64,000 nucleotides of DNA, taken from the NCBI GenBank assembly GCA_014155875.1, contig JACEFZ010017671.1, positions 1 through 64,000 on the forward strand, written 5' to 3'. A program made the translations under genes and the position numbers. The notes beneath the pieces are model-generated. The model made no database searches, was not told where the DNA came from, and saw nothing but the letters and a program-made list of their open reading frames with translations. This stretch comes from Cepaea nemoralis. Lineage: Eukaryota > Mollusca > Gastropoda > Stylommatophora > Helicidae. Below are positions 20,660 to 31,434 of this stretch, in pieces (the stretch's first letter is position 1; every line of letters starts with the position of its first letter).

Positions 20660-21061
20660 GGGACGCAGAGGTGTTTCCAGGGCACCAGGGCTGGGTTCTA
20701 TACTGGCCATGATCTATTGACGCGTCCTCGCCGAGCGTCCTGGGCAAAGGTCCCTTCGGGGTCCTGGCTAAAGTCAGTAGGATCGTTGATTCCTCCGAAG
20801 TCGGAGAGTGTCTGCCTGCACGGCGAGGAACCACCAGTCTGCACACCAATAAGCCAGACACGGGACAACGGATACTCACGCAAACATCAGGTCCTGTACG
20901 ACATCACACTGATGTTGGACAACAGGATGTCTTCATCCGACATACAGGACTTCACGCTGGAGTTCACAGCCAGCGAACACAAGCAAGCACAACATGTTGT
21001 AACAGTCGCAACTCGGTGGGGTCGAGTGTCCGCTGAGATAAGTGGACAACTCTACAACTGA
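20621..21061 (+). CDS. Unrecognised open frame in a dispersed repeat
   Basis: A 146-codon frame overlaps the repeat copy at 20660-20910. It ends with YDITLMLDNRMSSSDIQDFT and VVTVATRWGRVSAEI, which are not low-complexity. I do not recognise the family. Because the block recurs at 1-251 with indels, it is more likely decayed transposon coding sequence than a host gene. The palindrome ACAACATGTTGT occurs twice, at about 20648 and 20990. Confidence 0.25.
   Translation: MSMEYRTGSTTCCGTQRCFQGTRAGFYTGHDLLTRPRRASWAKVPSGSWLKSVGSLIPPKSESVCLHGEEPPVCTPISQTRDNGYSRKHQVLYDITLMLDNRMSSSDIQDFTLEFTASEHKQAQHVVTVATRWGRVSAEISGQLYN
20660..20910 (+). repeat. Dispersed repeat, inverted partner of 1-251
   Basis: Better-preserved copy of the block at the window start, in the opposite orientation about 20 kb away. 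Confidence 0.75.
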
Positions 21062-21544
21062 GAAGAACAGCCACATTATCTTCACAAGTATTCATGGATA
21101 ATCACATTTCAAGTCAGAAAACGACGGTAATGGGTATCTTCGACACCCTCCTTCGGTAAGGACTATCGTGAGCCACAGATGGCGTCAGATCGTTATCAAA
21201 ATACTGATGAAAAAAAAATAAAGCAAGCTAATTTAGCATAGTCATGCTGAAAGTCATGCCATTAGCAGAAAAAAAAAGGAACGATAGATACTGTATTAAA
21301 AGACATGACAAAAAAATTAAAGGTTATATCCTAGGAATGGGTGAGATGAGGTGGAAGGGATCTATGAAAACAATAACTGACACCCACAAAAATAATAGAT
21401 TCAGAAAGTACTAGACACAAACATGGAGTAGTACTGTTGTTTCATAAGGAACAAGCTAAAAACAATAAATGATTATTGGTGGATCTAGGACATGGTCCTT
21501 ATGGTAAAAATTCAAAGCACATTGTCAATGTCATCTTCTGCTTA
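21062..21544. other. AT-rich interval, nothing recognised
   Basis: Contains several A-rich runs but no array, promoter-like tRNA head or open frame worth calling. Confidence 0.4.
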
Positions 21545-21760
21545 TAGTGGCTTGCGGTGTTGGACAGGGGAGTCTTGAGCCTGAGGAATTAAGGCTGCCT
21601 GGCTATTGCAGTCGCCACGAACTGTGCAGGTTAGGGTTTCCTTTTTGCTCATGACATTAAAAAAAAAAAATCAACGACTTACCGATGATTCGAACCCGAG
21701 TCTTCCGAAGGAAAGCTCAACATCATAGCCACTCGGCCAGCCACTCCCCCCAGAGCATAT
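21545..21760 (-). mobile_element. SINE family D copy
   Basis: In reverse complement: GGCTGGCCGAGTGGCTATGA (A box) and CTCGGGTTCGAATCATCG (B box), a T-rich stretch, CTGCACAGTTCGTGGCGACT, then GGCTCAAGACTCCCCTGTCC. Other copies are at 22615 and 31435. Confidence 0.75.
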
Positions 21761-22119
21761 TAACATATAAATATTTTACAAGTACGAGATATGATTAAAT
21801 AACAAGCAGTAGTAAAATAAGAAATGCACAGATTTGTATGGTGGAATATAAACGGCAATATCTTAATCCGAAAAGCAAGAAATCACACTACATCTTGGAA
21901 ACTTCATTGTAAAAGTAGGAAAGTAGAGAGTGGAAGATGTAGTTGGTGACTATGATTTGGGTAAAAAGAAACTAAAGTGGGTGAAACAACTGACAGAATG
22001 GGAAGAAATAAATGATGGAAACACTTGGTGTAAACAACATAATAAGCGACATCACACATAAAACACCCGATAAGAAAACATTCAACAAAATCGACTACAT
22101 AAGTAAAAGTAAAGGACAC
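21761..22119. other. AT-rich interval, nothing recognised
   Basis: No supported feature. Confidence 0.4.
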
Positions 22120-22365
22120 ATCTTCACCTCTTTGAGGTGTAATGGGTAAATGGTACTAGCCCCGTATTTTTAAAGCCCAATCGACACTGGAAGGGTGATG
22201 TGATCAATATCACACAATCCTCCTTGTCTTCTCAAAACATTTCCTGGTACCATGTTATGCTGGGTCTACCAGGTCAATTTTACAAGTTCGCCTCGCTGGG
22301 AATTCGAATCCATGGCCACTGGGCCGGGGCAAGCGTGTTAGCCACTGGATGCATTGTCCAGTTAT
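22120..22365 (+). mobile_element. SINE family B copy
   Basis: Contains AGTAAAGGACACATCTTCAC, CCCGTATTTTTAAAG, GTGATGTGATCAATATCACA and ATTTCCTGGTACCATGTTA, then GGGAATTCGAATCC at the end. Colinear with copies at 27690 and 51930. Confidence 0.65.
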
Positions 22366-22614
22366 TGCTTGCAAATTAAAGATTTAGAAATGCATCGATA
22401 AATGTGACGACTCTGACTGTAAAAGTGATCGCATCCCAGTGTGTGGAGTAAACAAAAGTAAGATTGAAACGAGATTTATAAAACAGGTTAGTAACATTAA
22501 ACGTAACACATATATTCTATGAGCAGATACGGAAATCGAAGAACGACGCAGAGTGATCGTGAGAAACAAATACAACTGTTTACAAAATAAAAAAAACTGT
22601 TTTCTACTACCAAT

Positions 22615-22635
22615 AGTAGCTTGCGGTATAGCACG

Positions 22636-22681
<46 letters not shown>

Positions 22682-22885
22682 GGGGGGGGGGGGGGGGGGG
22701 AGGGGAGGGGTCTTGAGCGTGAGGAATTAAGGCCGCCTGGCTGGTGCAGTCGCCGCGAACTGTGCAGCTTAGGATATTATGTTTGCCCCCGACAGAAACA
22801 ATATCCACACCATACCGAAGATTCGAACTCGGATCTTCAGAGGGAGCACCCTACATTCTAGCCACTCGGCTAGCTGCTCATCACA
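22615..22885 (-). mobile_element. SINE family D copy with an expanded poly-G tract
   Basis: The tRNA head in reverse complement (GCTAGCCGAGTGGCTAGAAT, then GAGTTCGAATCTTCGG) and the GAACTGTGCAGC body are clear. The short G-run found in sister copies is expanded here to about 65 G at 22637-22700, broken by T and A. Confidence 0.75.
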
Positions 22886-23034
22886 GATACAACGCAATAC
22901 ATAATGTATAAAGAATTTGCACAACCCATTACACATCCTTATGGAAGTATCTGCAGATGATGAGCAGTACACGAAGAATTAAAACCTCAGTTGGGAATTG
23001 AAATGCAAGCAGTAAAATAGTCTTCTCGGTGGAG

Positions 23035-23712
23035 TGGAGAACGTGTCCAGAGAGAAAAGTCGGCATGGAAGTAGAGGAATCCAGGCCAGTCTGTTTGGTT
23101 GCAATCAGCTCGGGCGTAAACTGCGCTCTTAGAGGATTTTGAAACTACATTGTCCATCGTTGGAGGAGGGATTTTCTTGAAGACATCTCGTGAGTTCCTT
23201 ACAAGAATGATAATTTAATACCTCGCAAGGATACCCACAGGTTTCCCTGAATTGAATTATAGTGTTAAGGGAACGTAACAAATCAAAGTTAAAACTAATT
23301 TTTAATACAGCATTTTTAACCATCGTCGCTGTCTTTCTTGAAAATTGTGTTGAGTATTGAGAAATACTGAAACATGGTAATTTCGGTATTATAACTGGCA
23401 AATAGCCGGTCTCCCTGGCCTAGGGTTTAAATGACTTTCTCCGTAATCCCGTTTATCCACGTAGAGTAACGCAGTGCGCGAGAATTGGAAGCGGTTCTCG
23501 CAGCGTTGGTAACTGACGGGATACGTGAGCCGGCCGCTCAGAGAGCAATGGCAAACAACTGAGCGTAATCTTGCCAAGAAATCAACGATAGCGGTAAAAT
23601 GCTGGTGTTGATAGCGATGTCCTGTAAAGGATATGCGAAAAAAAGAAACAACAACTGGCAAACTGATTTACAGTAGTTACGCAATGCAATCAACATTTTT
23701 GGGTCACTCATG
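23035..23712 (-). repeat. Dispersed repeat G, inverted copy interrupted by a SINE
   Basis: Reverse complement of 19415-19835, including CTCGTGAGTTCCTTACAAG and GTTAAAACTAATTTTT. The repeat is split at 23402 by a SINE-A and resumes at 23653. Confidence 0.75.
23403..23652 (+). mobile_element. SINE family A, complete copy with target duplication
   Basis: The ~250-bp insert is flanked by AACTGGCAAA at 23393-23402 and 23653-23662. It has the family A body (GCAATGGCAAACAACTGAGC), the 3' signature TGATAGCGATGTCCTGTAAA and an A-rich tail. Interrupting repeat G fixes the family's boundaries. Copying would need LINE enzymes in trans. Confidence 0.9.
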
Positions 23713-24185
23713 AGACGTATAACAGTGGAGCAATATTGCAATAACTAGTAAGATTAATAGAAAATCAATTAAAAGAAGGCATTGACAGAAGATTATTAAC
23801 AGTCATAAAAGGCGACATGAAAAATATCTGTGTATCTGCATTTGGTCAAAACTACATTGTTATATTAGAGTTTCCTTTAATTTCTGACAGGGTTCACCCA
23901 CGGGTGGGATGAATATGATTGAGAAACTAATATGAAAATGATTGGGAGAACATTATGAATATGATTGGGAAAATTAATTTTAAGATTAAACTCCACACTC
24001 ACCAAAGCTCTTAGCGACAAGAGCCGAGGTATTTACCGCCCACGGAGGCAAAAATAATACAGAAGAAACTAATTGAGCCCTGGCACAAGCGACTGGAGGA
24101 ACTTTATCGGAAGATAATTCTCCGAACAAGCCACGAGTTAACACTTCCGTTCAAGGGATCTGCTTCTGTCATCATCTGTCTAGCT
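23713..24185. other. AT-rich interval, nothing recognised
   Basis: No supported gene or repeat. Confidence 0.4.
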
Positions 24186-25627
24186 CAGGGGTCGGCAACT
24201 TTTTTGTGGTATTATGTCGCAGCAATGTTGCAAAGTCACTCAGCGTGTCAACCTAAGTCCACAATATGACTGAAATGTATACAGCCATCGGAATACATAG
24301 ACTGAATTAGTTTGGACAAAACATGACACACCATCAAATGAACAAGCATTGTAATGTAAATTTCCGTTCACTGAGTAATGAAATGTCGGAAGATGCTACG
24401 AAACAAGAAAAATAACACGATGGCTCTATTATGGCGATATATAGTCCTTCTGTCCAAATGGGAGATCACATTAGCCGGTATGTTATCCTTCGACACTGAA
24501 TCACTTAATGTCATCTTGTATTATTAACATGTTTCCTATATATGAAATAACTGTTCTATTCTTTGTCGACTAAATAATACTACATTATAAATAGGAAAAC
24601 ATAGTAATGCCATCTTTAGCCAGATTTAACATTACATATGCACACTTTGTTAAGATAAAAGATCTAGTAGTTTGAAGAACACAATAATCAAATACATCAA
24701 ATAAAAGACTCGTTATTACCTTTTCAGTATGAGTAACAATGATTATTAGTGATCTACGTCATTGATAAGTTATTATGACCCGTGTCCTTGCGGCTCTTTG
24801 TTTAATTATTCATACTAATGTAGTATTTAATCACTGTCATCTTCACACAGGCTTCATAAGTCATGCGTTAGGCGACGTCTCTGTGGACAAACCATAGCGT
24901 GCTCAAAAGTCTTAAAACAAGCGTATTTCAAGCTTTTGTCTTTTTGTATCATTTTAACTACACCATATCACTTAACAGTAAGGATAATATATTGCCAAAT
25001 GTAACCTCCCTTTTGGACAGAAGGACGATATATCGTCATACAAGATTCACCGTGTTATTTGTTTTGTTTCCAAGTATCTTCCACAATTTCAATGCTTAAT
25101 TAACGGACATTTACATTATAACACTTTTCCATTTCATTGCGCACCATGTTTGGTTCAAACCTAATTTTTGTTTGGCGCTGAATCAGTTAACAACAAGACA
25201 CACATCTGAGCTGTGACTAACGGACTGTACTAGCATGAGTAAGCAGCTGCCGAGAGAACTATAGACACACATCTGAGCTGTGACTAACGGACTGTACTAG
25301 CATGAGTAAGCAGCTGCCGAGAGAACTATAGAGTTGGTGGAGGGAGGAAGGGAGGGGAAGTATAGGACAAAAACAGAACTTTGTAACTTTGTTGAAGCCA
25401 ATCATTGTTGCTCCACAATCATTTAGTTTACATAAGATTGCATGTTCTAAACTTCAATGTCTAACAACTTTAATTTAAAATGGATGCAAAATCTTGAATG
25501 GCTTTAAAAAATTATATGCTTCTATATAATTACAAATGCAATGATTTTCTAAAATACCATATACTGTATTTCAATTCACTCAGCGTGCCATTGAAAATTG
25601 TTCCATGTGCCATGCTTGGCACGTCTG
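24186..25627. mobile_element. Possible non-autonomous hAT-like element
   Basis: The left end CAGGGGTCGGCAACTTTTTT is a classic hAT-type terminus. A plausible degenerate right end (TTGGCACGTCTG) stops at 25627. Flanks share only TAGCT. The interior is AT-rich with no transposase and contains a 67-bp duplication. The right boundary is uncertain. Confidence 0.4.
25197..25330. repeat. Two-copy 67-bp tandem duplication
   Basis: GACACACATCTGAGCTGTGA through GCCGAGAGAACTATA occurs twice, apparently perfectly, so the duplication is recent. Confidence 0.95.
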
Positions 25628-26049
25628 CCTTAGCTCGTCGACATCTAATCTAGTCCATGAAAATGCGGCTTCCTTGAATTGAAATCAATGGGGAGAACCG
25701 TTGAGGCCACTAAGACAATTACATAAATAAACACATATAGTATTATTTGGCGCTCACAGAAGGAGAAGAAGGAAATAGAGAATAGAAGACGCACTAGACA
25801 ACATAAAATTTGAAAGCTATAGTTACCGACCGGGATCGAACCTGCAGCTTCCAAATGACGACGGCGCCTCGCTGCAGGAACTAGTGTACTTCGACGCACG
25901 ACCAACTAGACACTCTGAGTGCGTCGAAATACACACCGACGCCACCGCTGTTGCTGCTGCTGCTACTACTACTAATACTACTACTTCTCCTCCTTCTCCT
26001 TCCCTTTTTTCGTCGACGTCTTCAGCCTTTCATCCTCCAATGGAACATA

Positions 26050-26425
26050 GGCAGTCAATAAACTCAGCCCAGCCCCTCTATAGACTTGTGTATGGTGACT
26101 GGAATAAACTCAACCCAGCCCCTCTATAGACTTGTGTATGGTGACTGGAATAAACTCAACCCAGCCCCTCTATAGACTTGTGTATGGTGACTGGAATAAA
26201 CTCAACCCAGCCCCTCTATAGACTTGTGTATGGTGACTGGAATAAACTCAATCCAGCCTCTCTATAGACTTGTGTATGGTGACTGGAATAAACTCAACCC
26301 AGCCCCTCTATAGACTTGTGTATGGTGACTGGAATAAACTCAACCCAGCCCCTCTATAGACTTGTGTATGATGACTGGAATAAACTCAACCCAGCCCCTC
26401 TATAGGATTGTGTATGGTGACTGGT
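26050..26425. repeat. 46-bp minisatellite, about 8 units
   Basis: Unit: AATAAACTCAACCCAGCCCC, TCTATAGACTTGTGTATGGT, GACTGG. Units are almost identical, with single substitutions (for example CAATCCAGCCTC in one), indicating recent expansion. Confidence 0.97.
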
Positions 26426-26473
26426 TTGAGTTTGCAACTAAAGGCTTCTATAGGATGAGGTAACCCTCCATTG

Positions 26474-26712
26474 GTTCCCCTGGCCAAGAGGTTAACGTCA
26501 TTGTTCGTAATCCCGTATATCCACCTTGGGAAAACAGCTGCTGCGAGAATCGGCAGCTGTTCGTGCCGCGCTAGTAACTTACGGGGGTATATGAGCCGGT
26601 CGTTCAGAAAGCAATGGCAAACTACTGAACGTAACATTTGCCTAGTACATCAATAGCGGCTAAAAAAATACTGGTGTTGACTGCAACGTCCTGTAAGGGA
26701 TATGCAACATAA
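26474..26712 (+). mobile_element. SINE family A copy
   Basis: Head GGCCAAGAGGTTAACGTCAT with GTAATCCCGTATATCC; body GCAATGGCAAACTACTGAAC; tail CTGCAACGTCCTGTAAGGGA then TATGCAACATAAAAAA. Confidence 0.85.
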
Positions 26713-27689
26713 AAAACTCCTCTATAGTCGTGTCTTACTTCGTGTTTGGTAGTTTACAGTGTTATTATTCTTATATCTTCTGTTAAGAGCTCCGATAATA
26801 CGTTTGTAATATATAAAGATAATGTTATGGTTTCCAATCAATAATTTTAACTAGTTCAGTCTCAGAAGATTTAGAACAGATGCCCCAGAGAGACAATAGC
26901 CAGAATGAAAAAAAAAAAGAATAAATTATTTTCAAACAGGTAATACGTCAGACCATGTATAAAACATACACTGTTCTGCATGTTAAAATATATGTCCAGA
27001 TTTCTTTAGGAAAGGTAAAATATATAATAACAGACAATCCTTTGCTTAATACACACGATGCGGTATGGGTCAGAAAGTCTTAGTGGTCGCCTTTGTGAAC
27101 AAACTCGATTCCCCCCATTGATATAATTAGCGTTTGTGTGCTGGTGATGAGTTTGTCTTCAATAAAACTTTTTAATTAAAGGTCTCCTTTCTTACCAGTT
27201 TCATCCTTATTTCACATAGCGCAGAGCCTGGGGCTGGGGGGAGGGGAAGCAGCCGACGGGTGGTTGCCCCGTTTACTGTAGAACAACGGCGACATTAATT
27301 TCCTACTGTTATCGTGTTTGAAAAGCAGCATTCCCAAGGCGTAAATGGGATATTTATCAATTTACTGATGTTGCTTTTGGCGAAATGAGCAGCAGTGAAT
27401 ACATGAAATACGAATGAAAAACATTCCATCTACTGTCCTTAGTCGTTTTACCATTCAGACATCCGTATTCAACAAACAGATGGTGCTATAGACACAGATG
27501 ATTCCAAATGTGAGGTGTATTATTAAACTACATTCTCCAATGTCTTTTATACTGATACCTCATTTATGGCGTTAACTAATCCACATTTGCGTAACTTCTC
27601 CCCTTTATCCAGACAGGCTGTCATTTAGAGTGACAGGCTGACATATATCTATTTCTTAGTGTGCACTTGGAGTAAAGGAGCCTTGTACA
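26713..27689. other. Interval without recognised features
   Basis: About 980 bases, AT-rich with a short G-rich stretch at 27230-27250. No coding or transposon signature. Confidence 0.4.
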
Positions 27690-27850
27690 CACCTTAAGGC
27701 ACACTGGGCGTATGGTGTTAGACCCTCTATTTACACAGGCCAATAGGCATCGTGTGGGTTATGTGGCCAGTATCACACAGACTACCTTTACTTGCCAAGG
27801 CATTTCCTGGTGATAATTTTAGGCTGCATCCACCGGGGAGCCCAGGTTTA
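27690..27850 (+). mobile_element. SINE family B copy
   Basis: Shows CACCTTAAGGCACACTGGGC, GTGGCCAGTATCACACAG, TTGCCAAGGCATTTCCTGGT and CACCGGGGAGCCCAGG in family order. Confidence 0.65.
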
Positions 27851-28367
27851 CCGTTAACAATTCGCTGGTGTGTACTTTAATGTCTATTTTATTCCTTCGT
27901 CTTATTTATCGTTCTAAACTCTGATCGACACCTACATATTTATAAATATGCTGTTAACAATCGCTCAAAAATGCGCGGACAATACAACGATGAGTCTAAT
28001 TCATCACATATTTTCTTGTCGTGCATTTCTTTCTAGCTGTAGTAGGGGTGCAATGATGGTTGTGGAAAAAAAGCGATAGTGGTGATCTTAGCTGGAAGTC
28101 TCATAATCACAAGAAGACTCACACAACTATGACACTGGTGATAATTGATTGAACAAAACTCGCGGTGGCTCAGTGTACGATTTAATCTCACATAGTCTCA
28201 ATCTGTGAGATGTCTTTATGCTTCCTTGCAAGGTGACGGGTGTGTACCGGTCAGTTCTAGGCAAGCAACAAGCCTCTCCTCTGGCAAGCATAAGTTCAGG
28301 ATCTCCACAGAGTAGTCACTACACTCCGTCCTCGCTTCCCGATCTCAGTCTTGCCTCCGGTTATTGT
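27851..28367. other. Interval without recognised features
   Basis: No array, tRNA head or supported open frame. Confidence 0.4.
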
Positions 28368-28606
28368 TTACGGCGCCTGTGGCTCAGGGGTAGTGAGTAC
28401 ATTTTACAACCCCAACATCCCGGGTTGTCCAATTTAGCTGCAAGAGAATGTGGGAGCAGATCGCTTTGCGTTGATTTTAAAAAAATAAAATTGTATGATT
28501 CAAACGGCAGTAGCAAACTACGGAATGTAAAATTATTTAGAAAATCACGAACAGTCAAAAATGCAGGGGTTGGTTGTGATATCATGTAAATAACATGCAA
28601 ATAGCA
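28368..28606 (+). mobile_element. SINE family A copy
   Basis: Head CGCCTGTGGCTCAGGGGTAG, body GCAGTAGCAAACTACGGAAT, tail GTTGGTTGTGATATCATG then TAAATAACATGCAA. The B-box region (GGGTTGTCCAA) is degenerate. Confidence 0.8.
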
Positions 28607-28844
28607 GTTCAAACACGCAGTCTTGTCCTCTCACCCGCCAGCTTCTATACATAGTCACAGTTTTATAAATCATCAATACTTTCATGGTGGTCATACTCTC
28701 GCAGATGAGCACAGCTCTTACTTGACAACATGGATGTGAAGATGCCATGTCACATACAATGGTCAGATGTTTTACACAGCTTCATGCGATAAAATTCAAT
28801 GTTACAGTGTTGGAACATGTGGAGTAGATATTGTACATAATGAC

Positions 28845-28966
28845 TATAGGGTTCTCGAAGAATCAAAAGGGGTTAACGAATAATGACCATCGGGTTCTCG
28901 AAGAACCAAAGGGGTTAACGAATAATGACCATCGGGTTCTCGAAGAACCAAATTGATTAACGAATA
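28845..28966. repeat. 42-bp minisatellite, 3 units, with TTCTCGAAGAA cores
   Basis: Each unit carries ACGAATAATGACCATCGGG and TTCTCGAAGAACCAAA. The core contains TTC-NN-GAA, the arrangement of heat-shock-factor half sites, once per 42 bp. The match may be fortuitous. Confidence 0.85.
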
Positions 28967-29149
28967 GACGACGTTTGTTTTGTTTACCCGCTCACCCGCC
29001 TTGATAACAAGCGTAGTCACATACGTGCTATTACTTCTAGAATCATCTATTCATATAATCGGTTTAATTTCATCTGTGGATTTTATGATCTACACAAAGA
29101 TAAATCCAACTTTGTTGTGTTCGATCGATTCGTCTCCCTCACCATCAGG

Positions 29150-29325
29150 CGAACCCATCCCGACTTCAGAGGTACTTGTAATTTCTCCAGGTCAAGGACG
29201 AGAAGTCAACATTTTATTCCAACTGACCGTTGAAGGGGTTAAACCCGCTACCTCGGCATCAGCACACCGGATGTCTAAGAACGAGCGTTCTTATCCATTC
29301 GGCCAAGCTAATCTACAGGCGAAAT
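29150..29325 (-). mobile_element. SINE family C copy
   Basis: In reverse complement: TTGGCCGAATGGATAAGAAC (A box), GTAGCGGGTTTAACCCC (B box), GACTTCTCGTCCTTGACC and ACAAGTACCTCTGAAGTCGG. Sister copies are at 37105 (minus) and 58825 (plus). Confidence 0.8.
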
Positions 29326-29574
29326 ATTATAACGAGTGGACAATGGACAATGAGGTCATATACATGTCTGTACATGAGGCAGTCTCAAAACACAGCGTGC
29401 TATAATCTGTTTTGTCTAGGGGGTTTCTGTCACCGCGTGAATAGTAAACACTGATTGGTCGATCAGTAGTGAGAGGTCGCCCTGATACTCATGACTCTGT
29501 CAACTAAGATTAACTTTCTGTCAACACGACCTCGGCTTATTTCTAGTTCTCTCCATTCAGTGTCTGTTGCCTGC

Positions 29575-29818
29575 GAGTTATTGCGAGTCTATTGCCTAAG
29601 AGACAGCGGACTTGTTCCACAATCCCGTATACCGGGTTTAGACATCAGCTGCAAGTGCTTTGGAAGCAGAACACATTGTGTTGATTTTTAACATTGTTAT
29701 GAGCGTCAGTCATTCGGAAGACAACGGCAAACTACTGAACATAAAATTGCCGAAACAATTACAAACAGCTATAAAAAAAAGCGGGGTTGATTGCAACGTC
29801 CTGTAAACGACATGCAAG
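29575..29818 (+). mobile_element. SINE family A copy
   Basis: Contains GCCTAAGAGACAGCGGACTT, ACAATCCCGTATACCGGGTT, AACGGCAAACTACTGAACAT and GATTGCAACGTCCTGTAAAC in family order. Confidence 0.8.
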
Positions 29819-29851
29819 TAGCTTGTATTTGTCTAATGTTAGATTGTACAA

Positions 29852-30005
29852 GGTGTATTTTTAATGACTGTACAGTGTTTGAAAATTTTGCTTTCCAAGA
29901 TTTTTTTAAAATTTACCTATTATGTTGCAGGAACTTTACAGAGGGTGAATATAAAACTTGGGTCGGCAATATTTTCAAACACTGCACAGTCATTAAAAAT
30001 ACACC
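29852..30005. repeat. 40-bp inverted repeat with a 74-bp loop
   Basis: Arms at 29852-29891 and 29966-30005 are reverse complements with two mismatches in 40 (GGTGTATTTTTAATGACTG ... GCAATATTTTCAAACACTG). It would form a stable foldback, possibly the relic of a foldback element or MITE. No target duplication was identified. Confidence 0.9.
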
Positions 30006-30130
30006 ATATATTCGGAAAGACCGAGAAGTAAATACCTGGGTGGCTTGACCACGTGGCATGGTCGAGACAGGAACACGGAGCTGATCCACGACTCTGGTGA
30101 TCGAATGAGATGGCAAAACAAGACCGCCCA
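30006..30130 (+). mobile_element. LINE C-terminal tail, family alpha
   Basis: The plus strand encodes KYLGGLTTWHGRDRNTELIH then DSGDRMRWQN, matching the tail on the minus strand at 551-769. It is a very short 3' fragment directly after the inverted repeat. Confidence 0.75.
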
Positions 30131-30527
30131 CGCTTAACGGCAATGCACATGATGGGATGGGATATATTCTGTTTCACTGTTTCTACTGTCTGTTTTAACT
30201 CCTTCTGTCTTATCTGCTATTAACCCTCCACCTATATCATTGACAGCCGTATTATATGTTTACATACGTTTATTATTGTCTCGTACGTATAGACACGGAC
30301 AAGTAAGATTTTGAGGAACCACTGAGGCCACGAAAGAATCAAGATACATCGTAGAACATGGACAGACAACCATTAATTGACGGACTACACATACAAGCGA
30401 GTAGATAACAGAGGATATACTAAAAGGTAAAGAGAATCTCATGGCTAATTTGTTGTATGGGTTGTTACTTGTACGGATATCACATATACTAGGTTATTGC
30501 ATGGTCAACAACAACACAACTGTTCTC
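30131..30527. other. Interval without recognised features
   Basis: Nothing supported. Confidence 0.4.
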
Positions 30528-30565
<38 letters not shown>

Positions 30566-30645
30566 CAATCATACTCATCATCATCATCATCATCATCACC
30601 ATCATCATCATCACCATCATCATCATCACCATCATCATCACCATC
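30528..30645. repeat. (CAT)n microsatellite
   Basis: Imperfect CAT/CAC triplets of about 118 bases. The poly-His frame is an artefact. Confidence 0.97.
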
Positions 30646-30842
30646 GTTCGCTTTTACCGTCAAGCGAGCGGAGAAACATAATTGATGTTTGAGCACCCGA
30701 TGAATGTCACTGGATAGTGTAACTCCGTGTGACTGTACGGTTTTTGAATTCGTCAGTCTATGTCCTTCTCATGGGATCTCGGTATCAGATTTTCTCGTAT
30801 TAGATCTTCCTGCCTGGCGGTTTGGTGATATGTTCGAATTGC

Positions 30843-31065
30843 CACCGAGACTGACTATTTAAAATTGATCTGGGCTCCCAGAGCGACCCACCCTAAACCG
30901 GGCACGACTAAATGCCCACCGAGACTGACTATTTAAATTTTATCTGGGCTCCCAGAGCGACCCACCCTAAACAAGGCACTACTAAATGCCCACCAAGACT
31001 GACTATTTAAAATTAATCCGCACTCCCAGAACGACCCACCCTAAACCGGGCACGACTAAATGCCA
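30843..31065 (-). repeat. ~75-bp minisatellite, 3 units, derived from SINE-B
   Basis: The unit (ACCGAGACTGACTATTTAAA, ATCTGGGCTCCCAGAGCGAC, CCACCCTAAACCGGGCACGA) is the reverse complement of the SINE-B body (GGGTCGACCTGGGAGCCCAG and neighbours). It lies directly beside the 32-bp array from the other end of the same SINE. Confidence 0.85.
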
Positions 31066-31090
31066 TGGGAAGTAAGAGCGGTCGGTGTGG

Positions 31091-31412
31091 TATTAATCAC
31101 TTCACCCATCGAGTGCCGATTATATTAATCACTTCACCCATCGAGTGCCGATTATATTAATCACTTCACCCATCGAGTACCGATTATATTAATCACTTCA
31201 CCCATCGAGTGCCGATTATATTAATCACTTCACCCATCGAGTACCGATTATATTAATCACTTCACCCATCAAGTGCCGATTATATTAATCACTTCAATCA
31301 CCGAGTGCCGATTATATTAATCACTTCAATCACGGAGTGCCGATTATATTAATTATTTCAATCACCGAGTGCCGATTATATTAATCACTTTACTCACCGA
31401 GTGCTGATTATA
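31091..31412 (-). repeat. 32-bp minisatellite, about 10 units, derived from SINE-B
   Basis: The unit (TTAATCACTTCACCCATCGA, GTGCCGATTATA) is the reverse complement of the SINE-B segment CACTCGGTGGGTGATGTGG. Units differ by single bases and drift from CACCCATCGAG to CAATCACCGAG along the array. Confidence 0.9.
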
Positions 31413-31434
31413 GCAAATATGGGACTGGCACTCT

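Noticed and set aside
24186..25627. Full hAT transposon with transposase
   Set aside because: Only the left terminus is convincing and no transposase frame exists; kept as a low-confidence non-autonomous element.
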